A stretch of DNA of 17,241 bases from Helicobacteraceae bacterium (GCA_027061425.1 JALSUN010000272.1:1-17241); one strand, 5' to 3'; shown: positions 7,942-15,072, counted from the first letter of the stretch. Notes: generated by a model from the letters alone, not told the origin. Made by a program: numbers and translations.

Positions 7942-8352
7942 ATGATGACAACACTTCTGCAAGCAGAATCTTTAAGCAAGCTAGAGTTTGGCGATGTTGT
8001 TGTCTCTGAAGTGACAAGTATCTACGATGGAGATACCTTCAGAGTGAACTTAGCGGGCTATCCTAAACTTATAGGGTACCGTATAGGTATTAGAGTCAAC
8101 GGTATTGATACACCTGAGATGCGTGGAAAATGTGCCCAAGAAAAAGCTCTAGCAAGAGAAGCCAAGCAGGTAACTGTGGCAGCACTTCGCGCTGCTAAAA
8201 AAATAGAGTTGAAAAACATGAAGCGCGGAAAATACTTTCGTATCGTAGCGGATGTCTATGTAGATGGCAAAAACTTAGGCGCACTCTTAATTGCGAAGAA
8301 TCTGGCAGTCATGTATGATGGTGGGCATAAAGCAAAAGATTGGTGTGAGTAA
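7942..8352 (+). CDS. Secreted staphylococcal-nuclease-like protein (thermonuclease family)
   Basis: A calcium-dependent nuclease fold of the SNase family, expected to cleave DNA or RNA. All key residues can be aligned: D29 and D31 in YDGDT, R51, D56 and E59 in GIDTPE, and R100 in the strand leading to VYVDGK, matching D19/D21, R35, D40, E43 and R87 of the Staphylococcus enzyme. The ATG-based frame begins MMTTLLQAES, too short for a signal peptide. In the same frame the sequence is open back to 7879 and reads KLLQKVFITLF just upstream, completing an ideal signal peptide ending at LQA. The true start is therefore probably ATT at 7906 or another non-ATG codon upstream. The given coordinate is the first canonical start. 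It is followed by a hairpin at 8364-8387. Confidence 0.87.
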   Translation: MMTTLLQAESLSKLEFGDVVVSEVTSIYDGDTFRVNLAGYPKLIGYRIGIRVNGIDTPEMRGKCAQEKALAREAKQVTVAALRAAKKIELKNMKRGKYFRIVADVYVDGKNLGALLIAKNLAVMYDGGHKAKDWCE

Positions 8353-8363
8353 CAAAAAATTAC

Positions 8364-8387
8364 AACTATATAGTAAAATATATAGTT
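8364..8387 (+). terminator. Hairpin after the nuclease gene
   Basis: A 9-bp AT-rich stem pairs 8364-8372 with 8379-8387 around a six-base loop, 12 bases after the nuclease stop. A short T-stretch (TTTATGAAGTTT) follows. It is a probable weak intrinsic terminator separating this gene from tRNA-Leu. Confidence 0.45.
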
Positions 8388-8412
8388 TATGAAGTTTAAC
8401 AATTACTTTCAC

Positions 8413-8440
8413 TTGTTTTTAAGAAACATAGCACTATAAT
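8413..8440 (+). promoter_or_regulatory. Sigma-70 promoter of tRNA-Leu
   Basis: TTGTTT at 8413-8418 and a consensus TATAAT at 8435-8440 are separated by 16 bases. Transcription would start near 8447, about 11 bases before the mature tRNA 5' end, as expected for a stable RNA gene. Confidence 0.65.
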
Positions 8441-8457
8441 TTCAGCCTTACGAACAT

Positions 8458-8541
8458 GCCGCCGTGGTGGAATGGTAGACACGTCGGATTCAAAATCCGA
8501 TGTCGCGAGACGTGCCGGTTCAAGTCCGGCCGGCGGTACCA
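8458..8541 (+). tRNA. tRNA-Leu (anticodon CAA)
   Basis: The 84-base sequence folds as a class II tRNA. The acceptor arms GCCGCCG and CGGCGGT pair over 7 bp including one G-T, followed by discriminator A and an encoded CCA. The anticodon arm TCGGA/TCCGA encloses the loop TTCAAAA with anticodon CAA, reading UUG. The long variable arm (TGTCGCGAGACG) is a hallmark of tRNA-Leu. The T arm GCCGG/CCGGC with loop TTCAAGT is intact. A short hairpin CCCTA/TAGGG follows at once and may help termination. Confidence 0.97.
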
Positions 8542-8657
8542 CCCCTATTTTAGGGACTTTCAACAAAATACAAATCACTTATTAGTACATTCTAATTTAT
8601 CTAGGTGCCTCTTTTGGTGTACTTTTTTCAAATAGTTATCTTTTTTGTATAGTCTGA

Positions 8658-8834
8658 CTAAGAAACCTTTGCGGGCTTTACAACATGAACTACAACTGCC
8701 ATAACAATCCAAACAGCCATGAGAGGCCATAATAGACCGCTAATAATAGAGAGTAGAGGTTTGTGGTAACTTGTGGATGTAGGGAAGATGAAAAAAGCTC
8801 CCATGGTTAAAATTGCGATAATTAAGTAAATCAT
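8658..8834 (-). CDS. 58-residue two-helix membrane protein, unknown
   Basis: I do not recognise this protein. It has two hydrophobic segments, about residues 2-18 (IYLIIAILTMGAFFIFP) and 28-52 (LLSIISGLLWPLMAVW and VMAVVVHVV), joined by the polar turn TSTSYHKP, and ends in a basic tail KPAKVS. This predicts a small inner-membrane hairpin. AAAGGA at 8842-8847 lies 7 bases before the ATG, a good ribosome site. It is the only gene on the minus strand between two plus-strand units. An AT-rich segment near 8860-8880 could be its promoter. No frame interruption or overlap with the tRNA gene is seen. Confidence 0.65.
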   Translation of the reverse strand: MIYLIIAILTMGAFFIFPTSTSYHKPLLSIISGLLWPLMAVWIVMAVVVHVVKPAKVS

Positions 8835-8984
8835 TATGTTTTCCTTTGTCTTATATGTCTGTATTATCTATAAAATAAGTGTGGAAAAAGTGTGAACACT
8901 ATAGAAGTATGCATTTACAGGATGCTATATCCATTTACATTTGAAAACAGAATGGATATAATGTTTTTTTATGATTTTTTGCGT

Positions 8985-9809
8985 ATGTTGTTATATGGAT
9001 ATTTACAGGGAGTCCCAATAATTAAAAAAACACTACTTGCTCTCTTGGTGACTACCTCTTCTTTAAGTGCCGTTGACTTAGACATCGACATGGGTACAGG
9101 GCTTTTTTATACAGGTGCAAAAGGGCGCATAGAGTATACAGATGAAGGTTTCACTGGCTCATACTCAGAAATAGATATGCAGACGAGTGGACAGTTCTAT
9201 ATCTGGGCTGATCTTAAAAGCAATATAGAGTACCTCCCTAAACTACGTCTGCAATATCTTAAAATCAATGCGCAAGGTGACTCGAAACTACACCTCGAAG
9301 CAGATACCAGTGATCTGCCACCAGAGTACCAGATCGCTATTGATATCTTTAATAATAGAGCTTGGCCATCAGGACTCTCACACAACATTTATGATATTTA
9401 TCTCTACTATGAGTTTTTTGAAGAGAAAGCTTATCCTAGTATAGGGGTAGGGGGTGGCTTGAAGTCTTTTGACTACGCTTATAATGCAGAGCTTATCTTA
9501 CCGCTTCACATCGGTGATAGAGGAGGGAAGTCCATTCCTATGCTCTTTATAACATCGCGATATGAAATACCAACGCTGCAACTTGGGTTTGAAGTAGAAA
9601 ATGAGGTCTATGTTTTTGGAGATTCAAATTTATATGATGCTCGTGCTAAAATGGATCTGCTTTTTGAACTTGATGACAACTCTAAGCTGGGGTTGGAAGT
9701 AGGTTATAGAAAAAGTTATTATGATCTACGAGGGCGCGATGTTGAGACGTTTAAGGCAAACATGAGTTATAGTGGAATTTATGTCGGTGTGACGGGAAGT
9801 TTTAAATAA
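8985..9809 (+). CDS. Outer membrane beta-barrel protein, TIGR04219 family
   Basis: A predicted porin-like outer membrane protein exported by Sec and inserted in the outer membrane; its substrate is unknown. After a signal peptide (IKKTLLALLVTTSSLSA, cleaved before VDLD) come alternating amphipathic strands typical of an 8-12-strand barrel. IDMGTG, FYIWADLKSNIEYLPKLRL, YDIYLYYEFFE, SRYEIP and SNLYDARAKMDLLFEL match the TIGR04219 pattern, and the protein ends GIYVGVTGSFK with terminal F-K, near the usual C-terminal aromatic. ATG 8985 gives 274 residues but has no ribosome site; GTG 8892 adds a longer extension. GGGAG at 9008-9012 lies 8 bases before ATT at 9021, where the signal peptide would begin exactly, so a non-AUG start is likely. 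It runs up to tRNA-Glu on the other strand. Confidence 0.85.
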   Translation: MLLYGYLQGVPIIKKTLLALLVTTSSLSAVDLDIDMGTGLFYTGAKGRIEYTDEGFTGSYSEIDMQTSGQFYIWADLKSNIEYLPKLRLQYLKINAQGDSKLHLEADTSDLPPEYQIAIDIFNNRAWPSGLSHNIYDIYLYYEFFEEKAYPSIGVGGGLKSFDYAYNAELILPLHIGDRGGKSIPMLFITSRYEIPTLQLGFEVENEVYVFGDSNLYDARAKMDLLFELDDNSKLGLEVGYRKSYYDLRGRDVETFKANMSYSGIYVGVTGSFK

Positions 9810-9853
9810 TTTGTTAAGTAACTGATGATTAAGAGAAAGAATATTTGAGTGGT

Positions 9854-9928
9854 TGGTGACCCCAAGGAGATTTGAACTCCTATGGCATGGATGAAAACCA
9901 TGAATCCTAACCATTAGATGATGGGGCC
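9854..9928 (-). tRNA. tRNA-Glu (anticodon UUC)
   Basis: The 75-base sequence read on the minus strand folds as a tRNA with acceptor GGCCCCA/TGGGGTC (one G-T pair), discriminator A and encoded CCA. The anticodon arm CATGG/CCATG encloses TTTTCAT, giving anticodon TTC for glutamate codons GAA and GAG. The T arm AGGAG/CTCCT has loop TTCAAAT. It stands alone, convergent with the outer membrane protein gene; AT-rich sequence at about 9950-9975 probably holds its promoter, though no clear box is seen. Confidence 0.97.
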
Positions 9929-10143
9929 GTTGTAGGTATCAATTGCTTGATGGCGGAAGTATATAGATAAAATGCTTAAACTTTCATAAAAGCTAAAAAT
10001 ACAGCCCTATAGAAGAGAAAAAAACATAGATCAATTCCTCTTTGAGCATAGCTCTCTTCGAAAGATAGAATCATGCCTTAATATATTGTTATATTGATAG
10101 GGTTTGTGTACAATGTAGTAACAGATTTTACTATAGGGTAAAG

Positions 10144-11574
10144 ATGAGACAGATAACGCACGTTTATAAAGATATCGCAACATTAAAAGCATTTTGTGAT
10201 GCAGAAAACATCATGGATTATAAGGCTGTTTTACAACTTCATACAGGTGATGTGCAATCGATCCATGACATTAAAGCACTTTTTGAAGAGAGCAGCGAGT
10301 GGTTACAGATCATTCATATTTCTGAAACTGGTGTTGAGACAACTTTGCACTTTTCACTTTATAACCTAGAAGCAGAACTTCAAAATAACAGTTTTTTTGA
10401 ACAGGACCTTTATAAAGCCATCATAGACTCTACTAAAGAGGGCTTTTGGATGCTTGACGAGTCTCTAGATATTATTAGTGTTAATCAAGCCTTTTCACAG
10501 ATGTTAGGCTACCAAGAGGATGAGCTATTAGGAAAAAAGCCCTTTGAACTTCTCTCTTTAGTGGGCGAACAACAAGCTTTTTGTCAAGAACAGTCAAAAG
10601 AGGTTAATCGTAGTGTTCAAAGAACCTATGAATTGACGTTTGTGACAAAAGAGGGTAAAGCGTTTTATACCATCGTCAATGCTACAACGATTAATCTACC
10701 TGATAGTTGTGTACGTACTTTTGCTTTTATTACTGATATTTCAGAGCAAAAGCAACTTGAAAAGACGTTGATAGAACAAAAACAGCATATTAATACATTA
10801 AACAAAGATCTTACAAAACAGGTAGAACTTGAAGTTGCTGCTAACAGGAACAAAGACCATATTATGTATCAACAGGCGCGTTTGGCCTCAATGGGAGAGA
10901 TGGTAGCCAACATTGCCCATCAATGGAGGCAACCTCTCAACATCATCGCCTTGATCATCCAAGATTTTTACATCTCAAGTCAGTTGGGAACATTGGAGCG
11001 AGAGAAGGTTGAAAAAGAGTATGATCGTGCCAATACTGTTTTACAATACATGTCAAGTACTATTGATGATTTTAGGACCTATTTTCAGCATAACGATAAA
11101 GGTGAGCGTTTCTCCATACAGTCTTCTGTAGACTCCGTACTGACCTTAGTCTCTAAGTCCATGGAGTACAACAAAATAGCCATAACCTGTGATGTAGATG
11201 AAAATGCGACAGTATTTGGGCATAAAAATGAGTTCGTTCAGACACTGATCAATCTTGTCAACAATGCAAGAGAAGCGATAATGTCACAAAAGATCGCTGA
11301 TGGCGTGATAAAGGTGAAGGCTTATATAGAAAAAGATAGCGTTCATGTCTTGGTTCAAGACAATGGCGGGGGGATCGATGATGACTATTTAGAACAGATC
11401 TTTGAACCTTACTTTACTACAAAGCATCAGACACAGGGCACAGGGTTAGGTCTATATATGGGTTATCAGATCATTGTTAACAATTTAGGTGGAAGTATTA
11501 AAGTTGAAAATAGAGAGGGAGGTACCTGTTTTCATATGACCTTACCTTACGATAAGGGCGATACAGCCTCTTGA
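10144..11574 (+). CDS. Cytoplasmic PAS-domain sensor histidine kinase
   Basis: A two-component kinase without any membrane helix, so it senses a cytoplasmic signal. Residues 1-88 form an unrecognised region. A PAS domain spans about 89-205 (IIDSTKEGFWMLDES, NQAFSQMLGYQEDELLG, and ITDISEQK at its end). A coiled coil follows (205-245). The dimerisation/phosphoacceptor helix has H259 in MVANIAHQWRQPL, the kinase form frequent in Campylobacterota. The ATPase domain has the N box (NLVNNAREA, 370-378), G1 box DNGGG (406-410), F box YFTTKH (423-428) and G2 box GTGLGL (432-437), so it should be active. GGGTAAAG precedes the ATG. It faces a convergent response regulator, the obvious partner, though convergent pairing is not proof. 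Confidence 0.92.
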   Translation: MRQITHVYKDIATLKAFCDAENIMDYKAVLQLHTGDVQSIHDIKALFEESSEWLQIIHISETGVETTLHFSLYNLEAELQNNSFFEQDLYKAIIDSTKEGFWMLDESLDIISVNQAFSQMLGYQEDELLGKKPFELLSLVGEQQAFCQEQSKEVNRSVQRTYELTFVTKEGKAFYTIVNATTINLPDSCVRTFAFITDISEQKQLEKTLIEQKQHINTLNKDLTKQVELEVAANRNKDHIMYQQARLASMGEMVANIAHQWRQPLNIIALIIQDFYISSQLGTLEREKVEKEYDRANTVLQYMSSTIDDFRTYFQHNDKGERFSIQSSVDSVLTLVSKSMEYNKIAITCDVDENATVFGHKNEFVQTLINLVNNAREAIMSQKIADGVIKVKAYIEKDSVHVLVQDNGGGIDDDYLEQIFEPYFTTKHQTQGTGLGLYMGYQIIVNNLGGSIKVENREGGTCFHMTLPYDKGDTAS

Positions 11575-11580
11575 GGCTGT
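11563..11580. terminator. Bidirectional terminator over the kinase stop codon
   Basis: A 7-bp stem ACAGCCT (11563-11569) and AGGCTGT (11574-11580) with a CTTG loop spans the TGA stop of the kinase gene. GTTTGATT follows on the plus strand. The region lies between convergent genes only 12 bases apart, so it probably terminates both transcripts. Confidence 0.65.
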
Positions 11581-11586
11581 GTTTGA

Positions 11587-12132
11587 TTAGTTGTAGAAGT
11601 CGCGAAGTGCGCGAATGATCACTGCATTTTTAGAGATACTCTCTGATTTTGCATTGTCATCAACCAACTCATAAAGGTCTAATGGAAGAGAGATAGAGAA
11701 AGTTTTAGTTTCGATTTTCTTCTTCTTAGAGATAAGTGCTGTTACATTAGTAAGAAGTTCAATGATCTTCTTCGTGTCGATAGGCTTCTGAATGAAACTG
11801 TTAACACCGATCTCAATAGACTCAGAGATCTTTTGGATGTCGTTTGATGCAGAGATCACAATAATGATCTGTGTAGGGTTGATCTCACGGATACGACGTG
11901 CAAGTTCAATACCATCCATTTCTGGCATGATGATGTCAACAAAAACGATATCTGGTGCCACTTTTGAGTACATCTCAAGAGCCTCTTTACCATTAAATGC
12001 AGAGCTTACGTCTGAAAAGAAGTTCTTAAAAGTTGAGCTTAAAAGTTCATTGGCTACTTTTTCATCTTCAACAACCATCGCTGTCATTTTTTTTGTCTGT
12101 TCTGTTAGTTGTACTAAATCTACGTTTGCCAT
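11587..12132 (-). CDS. Response regulator with receiver domain and C-terminal RHH DNA-binding domain
   Basis: A 181-residue two-domain regulator. The receiver domain (about 15-135) has acidic E22/D23 (MVVEDEK), phosphoacceptor D66 in VFVDIIMPEMDG, S94 in ISAS and K116 in QKPID, so it has all switch residues. A basic linker SKKKKIE leads to residues about 142-181, which read KTFSISLPLDLYELVDDN then SISKNAVIIRALRDF. This is a ribbon-helix-helix pattern (CopG/Arc type), a DNA-binding fold rarely joined to receivers. It should bind DNA as a dimer after phosphorylation. AGAGAG precedes the ATG; a -10 TATAAT lies at 12193-12198 on the minus strand. It is convergent with the PAS kinase, its likely partner. 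Confidence 0.88.
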   Translation of the reverse strand: MANVDLVQLTEQTKKMTAMVVEDEKVANELLSSTFKNFFSDVSSAFNGKEALEMYSKVAPDIVFVDIIMPEMDGIELARRIREINPTQIIIVISASNDIQKISESIEIGVNSFIQKPIDTKKIIELLTNVTALISKKKKIETKTFSISLPLDLYELVDDNAKSESISKNAVIIRALRDFYN

Positions 12133-12192
12133 AGTATCTCTCTTTATTTTAAATTACAATCACTTCAAATAACAGTGTTGTTTTGTGTTGAA

Positions 12193-12198
12193 ATTATA
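12193..12198 (-). promoter_or_regulatory. -10 box upstream of the response regulator
   Basis: The minus strand reads TATAAT, with no TGn extension. Transcription from here would leave a leader of about 54 bases before the regulator ATG. The -35 region is not recognisable. The 278-base gap from 12133 to 12410 is AT-rich and holds no supported gene, only this box and two hairpins nearer the dynamin gene. Confidence 0.35.
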
Positions 12199-12324
12199 AA
12201 ATGTTAATGTTATATTGAGCTTAAACAACAGTATTTATTTCTGTGAATTAAGTTTTCTGTTAAATATAGACTGTATAGCCCATAAAATAGGGATGTAGAT
12301 GAATAATTAAATTTAACGTGTTAT

Positions 12325-12345
12325 AAAAAGTTGTAATGACTTTTT
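12325..12345. terminator. Hairpin in the gap after the dynamin gene (second)
   Basis: AAAAAGT at 12325-12331 pairs with ACTTTTT at 12339-12345 around a seven-base loop. It lies in the gap after the minus-strand dynamin gene and shares its arm with the hairpin at 12366-12396, so it may be a second, back-up terminator. Confidence 0.35.
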
Positions 12346-12365
12346 GTGAAAATAGACACATGCAT

Positions 12366-12396
12366 ACAAAAAGTAAATGAAAATCTTACTTTTTGT
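12366..12396 (-). terminator. Terminator hairpin after the dynamin gene
   Basis: An 11-bp perfect stem pairs 12366-12376 with 12386-12396 around a 9-base loop, starting 14 bases after the dynamin stop. On the minus strand the descending arm ends CTTTTTGT, which supplies the T-run. It is a probable intrinsic terminator. Its arm shares AAAAAGT with the hairpin at 12325-12345. Confidence 0.6.
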
Positions 12397-12410
12397 AGGA
12401 GGAAAATGTG

Positions 12411-13790
12411 TTAGTCTGAGTTGCTTTTGCCAGAAGGACTGATAAATTGGTCATTGAGATTTTGTATACTAATTTTACTTTTTTCTACTAAAGTGTCAAG
12501 TGCTTGACCCTCTTTCTCTCCCCAACCTTTTAAGGTTGGTCCAAATATAGATCTCCACCATCTAGTGTTGCGTTTGATGGCACGTTGCATATCGGGGTTC
12601 TCTTGAGAAAATTTATTTGCTGCACGGTTAGAGAAAAACTTTCTAAATGAAAAGTGACTATAGAGACTTAAAAGTGCAACACTGCCAAAAGCGATAGCCA
12701 ACATAGTAGATGAACCACTGAGTAGGTTAGTTTGTAACTCTAATGCTGCCAAACCACCCAGAAGAAGGGTCCCAACTGCCATGTCACCCCAGACAACATT
12801 ACGAGTCCATATTTGTAGTTCCTGTTTCAGTGTGACAAACTGCTCATTTTTAAGCTTTTTAGCGATGTCTTCAAGCGAGCGAATGATGCGGTACGCACGT
12901 TCTGTTCCTACTTTATCGATGCGATGCATAATACGTGCCATGTCCGTATCTTTCTTCTTTTTAAGACGCTCTTTGACCGCTTCATCATCTATGTGTGTCA
13001 TAGACTGTTCATTATATATGGTGTAAAAACTCCCAGAGATAAGACCTTTTTGAGCCATCGCTCTTTGCCATGCTCCAATGACATCTTCGAGGTTGTCCTC
13101 TTGCGCGGTAGTGTCGATCTGGTTGAGAACATAGAGTACTTTGTCTGCGTCACTGTGGCTCATTGCTGTTTTAACTAATTGATCTAAAGTGTCACGCATA
13201 GCACCAGGTTCAGGGTGACGAGCATCAAAAAAGATAAGTACTAAGTCTGACATGTCCACGATATGGTGGGTAAGTTTTAAGATGGTATCTCGTTGACTGT
13301 CCGCATCAAATCCCGGTGAGTCGATGATGATCTTACCTTTAAGTGCATTTGATTTGACTGTTTTGAGTTGAAGATACTGGTTGACACGGTCACCTTCACC
13401 CTGTTGGACGTTGTTGACCTCTTCACTGACATTATAAAATGGAAAACGTGGGTCTGCATCTAAAGCCATTCCTGGCAGGGTAGTGACCTCACTGCCTTTA
13501 CCATAACAGAGTGCTGTAAATTTGTCATCAACTGCTTGGTTACCACTCGTCTGTACTTTCTCTTTTATGTAATCATTTATAAAAGTAGATTTACCGGCAG
13601 AAAATGTTCCCAAAACAGAGATGAGTGGCCACCATGAGATGTGACTGGTATAACTCTCATCTTCAGCTAAGAGACCACGTTTATGTGCAATCTTGTCTAA
13701 GACCATGTACTGTTCAGTGATATCAAGCAAAAGAGGGTTCTCATCAGCAAGATGTTGTTTTAATCGTTTGTATCGTTCTTCTAAAGTCAT
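12411..13790 (-). CDS. EHD-like bacterial dynamin-family GTPase
   Basis: A 459-residue GTPase likely to bind and remodel membranes. G1 is GTFSAGKST (61-69), with T92 in FTALCYG a possible switch residue, G3 is DSPGFD (157-162) and G4 NQID (223-226). Between G1 and G3 it has TTLPGMALDADPRFPF (103-118), and it then has LIFFDARH before G4; this follows the eukaryotic EHD/dynamin-like pattern (TPGNALVVDP.PF, LLFDAHK, LNKAD) more than ordinary small GTPases. Two hydrophobic helices at about 335-352 and 360-380 would anchor it in the inner membrane; a basic tail follows. AAGG precedes the ATG by 7 bases and it has its own extended -10. Its in vivo role is not known to me: membrane repair, division or vesicle functions are possible. 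Confidence 0.88.
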   Translation of the reverse strand: MTLEERYKRLKQHLADENPLLLDITEQYMVLDKIAHKRGLLAEDESYTSHISWWPLISVLGTFSAGKSTFINDYIKEKVQTSGNQAVDDKFTALCYGKGSEVTTLPGMALDADPRFPFYNVSEEVNNVQQGEGDRVNQYLQLKTVKSNALKGKIIIDSPGFDADSQRDTILKLTHHIVDMSDLVLIFFDARHPEPGAMRDTLDQLVKTAMSHSDADKVLYVLNQIDTTAQEDNLEDVIGAWQRAMAQKGLISGSFYTIYNEQSMTHIDDEAVKERLKKKKDTDMARIMHRIDKVGTERAYRIIRSLEDIAKKLKNEQFVTLKQELQIWTRNVVWGDMAVGTLLLGGLAALELQTNLLSGSSTMLAIAFGSVALLSLYSHFSFRKFFSNRAANKFSQENPDMQRAIKRNTRWWRSIFGPTLKGWGEKEGQALDTLVEKSKISIQNLNDQFISPSGKSNSD

Positions 13791-13818
13791 AGGATTACCT
13801 TGTACAATATATACGCTT

Positions 13819-13827
13819 ATTATAGCA
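13819..13827 (-). promoter_or_regulatory. Extended -10 promoter of the dynamin gene
   Basis: The minus strand reads TGCTATAAT, a TGn-extended -10, starting right after the TAG stop of the glycoside-hydrolase-like gene. It lies about 30 bases before the dynamin ATG. No clear -35 is seen. It would allow the dynamin gene to be expressed apart from the upstream genes. Confidence 0.6.
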
Positions 13828-15045
13828 CTAGTTTTTAATCAGGCCACCGCGATTATAGCGGCTTGATGGATTCCAGAGTAACCAACCACTACAGTTGACA
13901 TCATCACTTGCTCTAATCTGCTCTTTGATCTCAAAGTCATTATAGTGTTTACGTGAAAATGCGTAGTCTTTAAAGTACTGCAACCAAGGACGCAGTCTCA
14001 CTGGCTCTACTGTCTGTGTCATTTTTAGTAGTGTCGCTTTGACAATACGATAAGGCTCTTGTGCCGGGTCATCAATACCTAAGATGCCTTTGTTAAAGCC
14101 AGAAGGGTAGAGCATCGGTGCGAGATAGTCTGCATGTCTTGCAAGCACTTCTGTCTTATGCCCGATATTGGTGTCATTTTTAGTGTTCCAAGCGACGTAT
14201 CCATAGGTGTCTACTGATAAAAAAGCACCATAAGGTCGTAATCTTAGAGACGCTTTTTTTATAAAGTGTTCTATAGCCTTGAGTCGGTTCTCTTGAGTGT
14301 TGTCTTGAGAGAACTGTAGACTTGCTTTCGCTGGAAAACGCACATAATCAAAGTTGATCTCATCAAAACCTTTTTGTGCAGCATCCACCGCTATAGAGAT
14401 GATATAGTCTTGTGCTTTAGGGTTGAAAGGGTCAACCCATGCCATTTTAGCAGCATTACGCCATACGGTACCGTCACTGCGTTTTACGGCTCTCTCAGGA
14501 TGGTTTTTGGCGCTCAACTCATCTTTAAAACAGACAATTCTTGCAATGGTATAGACTTTTTTCGCTTTGAGGTTCTTCATATAGCTGTTGATGTCTTTAA
14601 TGGTACGGTTATAGTGTGCATCCATAGCACTCGCCGCTTTGACATTGGTTTTGTAGGACATCATCCCCTGTTCACTTTTAACATCGATGACCAGTGCATT
14701 CGCCTCAGTAGTCTCCAAAAGGTTCATAGCATTTTTAAAAGTCTTGCTTTTGGGTGAAGCCCCCCAAAACGAGAGGTAGAGGCCTTTTACTTTTATGGGC
14801 TCTATCTCTAAAGTGTGGATGCTCTCATTGACATCCCAGCTAAAAGGACGATAACCATAAGCTTTTACATGGATGGTCTTGGTACGGCTGGGTTCAAAGT
14901 TAAGGGTACCGTTTGCATCACTTAGAGTGAGTTTATGGTTTTGTATAAACTGTGCATTGGCAAGTGGTTTGTGTGTAGACTTGTCAACAAGTGTGACTTG
15001 TTGAGCAGAAAGAAGTAGAGGAAAAAGTAGTGATAAATAGCGCAT
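13828..15045 (-). CDS. Putative secreted glycoside hydrolase, DUF4015-type, with N-terminal beta-sandwich domain
   Basis: A 405-residue exported protein. A short signal peptide (MRYLSLLFPLLLSAQQ) is followed by a carboxypeptidase-regulatory-like beta-sandwich at about 17-83 (VTLVDKSTHKPLANAQF, LSDANGTLNF). The main part (about 88-400) matches the putative glycosyl-hydrolase domain DUF4015, a TIM-barrel type: VKGLYLSFWGA (86-96), ALVIDVKSEQG (117-127), WVDPFNP (203-209) and INFDYVRFP (230-238), where the D and R are likely active-site residues. Substrate is unknown; it could act on a cell-surface polysaccharide. It is next to a MraY/WecA-type transferase, which fits envelope glycan metabolism. 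GAGAAATT precedes the ATG, and an extended -10 lies about 30 bases upstream. Confidence 0.82.
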   Translation of the reverse strand: MRYLSLLFPLLLSAQQVTLVDKSTHKPLANAQFIQNHKLTLSDANGTLNFEPSRTKTIHVKAYGYRPFSWDVNESIHTLEIEPIKVKGLYLSFWGASPKSKTFKNAMNLLETTEANALVIDVKSEQGMMSYKTNVKAASAMDAHYNRTIKDINSYMKNLKAKKVYTIARIVCFKDELSAKNHPERAVKRSDGTVWRNAAKMAWVDPFNPKAQDYIISIAVDAAQKGFDEINFDYVRFPAKASLQFSQDNTQENRLKAIEHFIKKASLRLRPYGAFLSVDTYGYVAWNTKNDTNIGHKTEVLARHADYLAPMLYPSGFNKGILGIDDPAQEPYRIVKATLLKMTQTVEPVRLRPWLQYFKDYAFSRKHYNDFEIKEQIRASDDVNCSGWLLWNPSSRYNRGGLIKN

Positions 15046-15072
15046 AATTTCTCAATATAATAAGGTGGAAAG

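Noticed and set aside
8396..8578. Minus-strand open frame of 60 residues containing PAGLEPARLATSDFESDVSTIPP
   Set aside because: It is the antisense of tRNA-Leu; this peptide is a well-known spurious annotation made from tRNA complements.
9726..9914. Minus-strand open frame of 62 residues starting MVRIHGFHPCHRSSNLLG
   Set aside because: It runs through the tRNA-Glu gene and the end of the outer membrane protein gene; no ribosome site or independent support.
9976..10074. Minus-strand open frame of 32 residues (MILSFEESYAQRG and on)
   Set aside because: AAGG is only one base from the ATG, the composition is not persuasive, and it lies where the tRNA-Glu promoter should be.
12397..12415. AGGAGG followed by ATG TGT TAG on the plus strand
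   Set aside because: A strong ribosome-site look-alike, but the frame stops after two codons; probably chance at the end of the dynamin gene.
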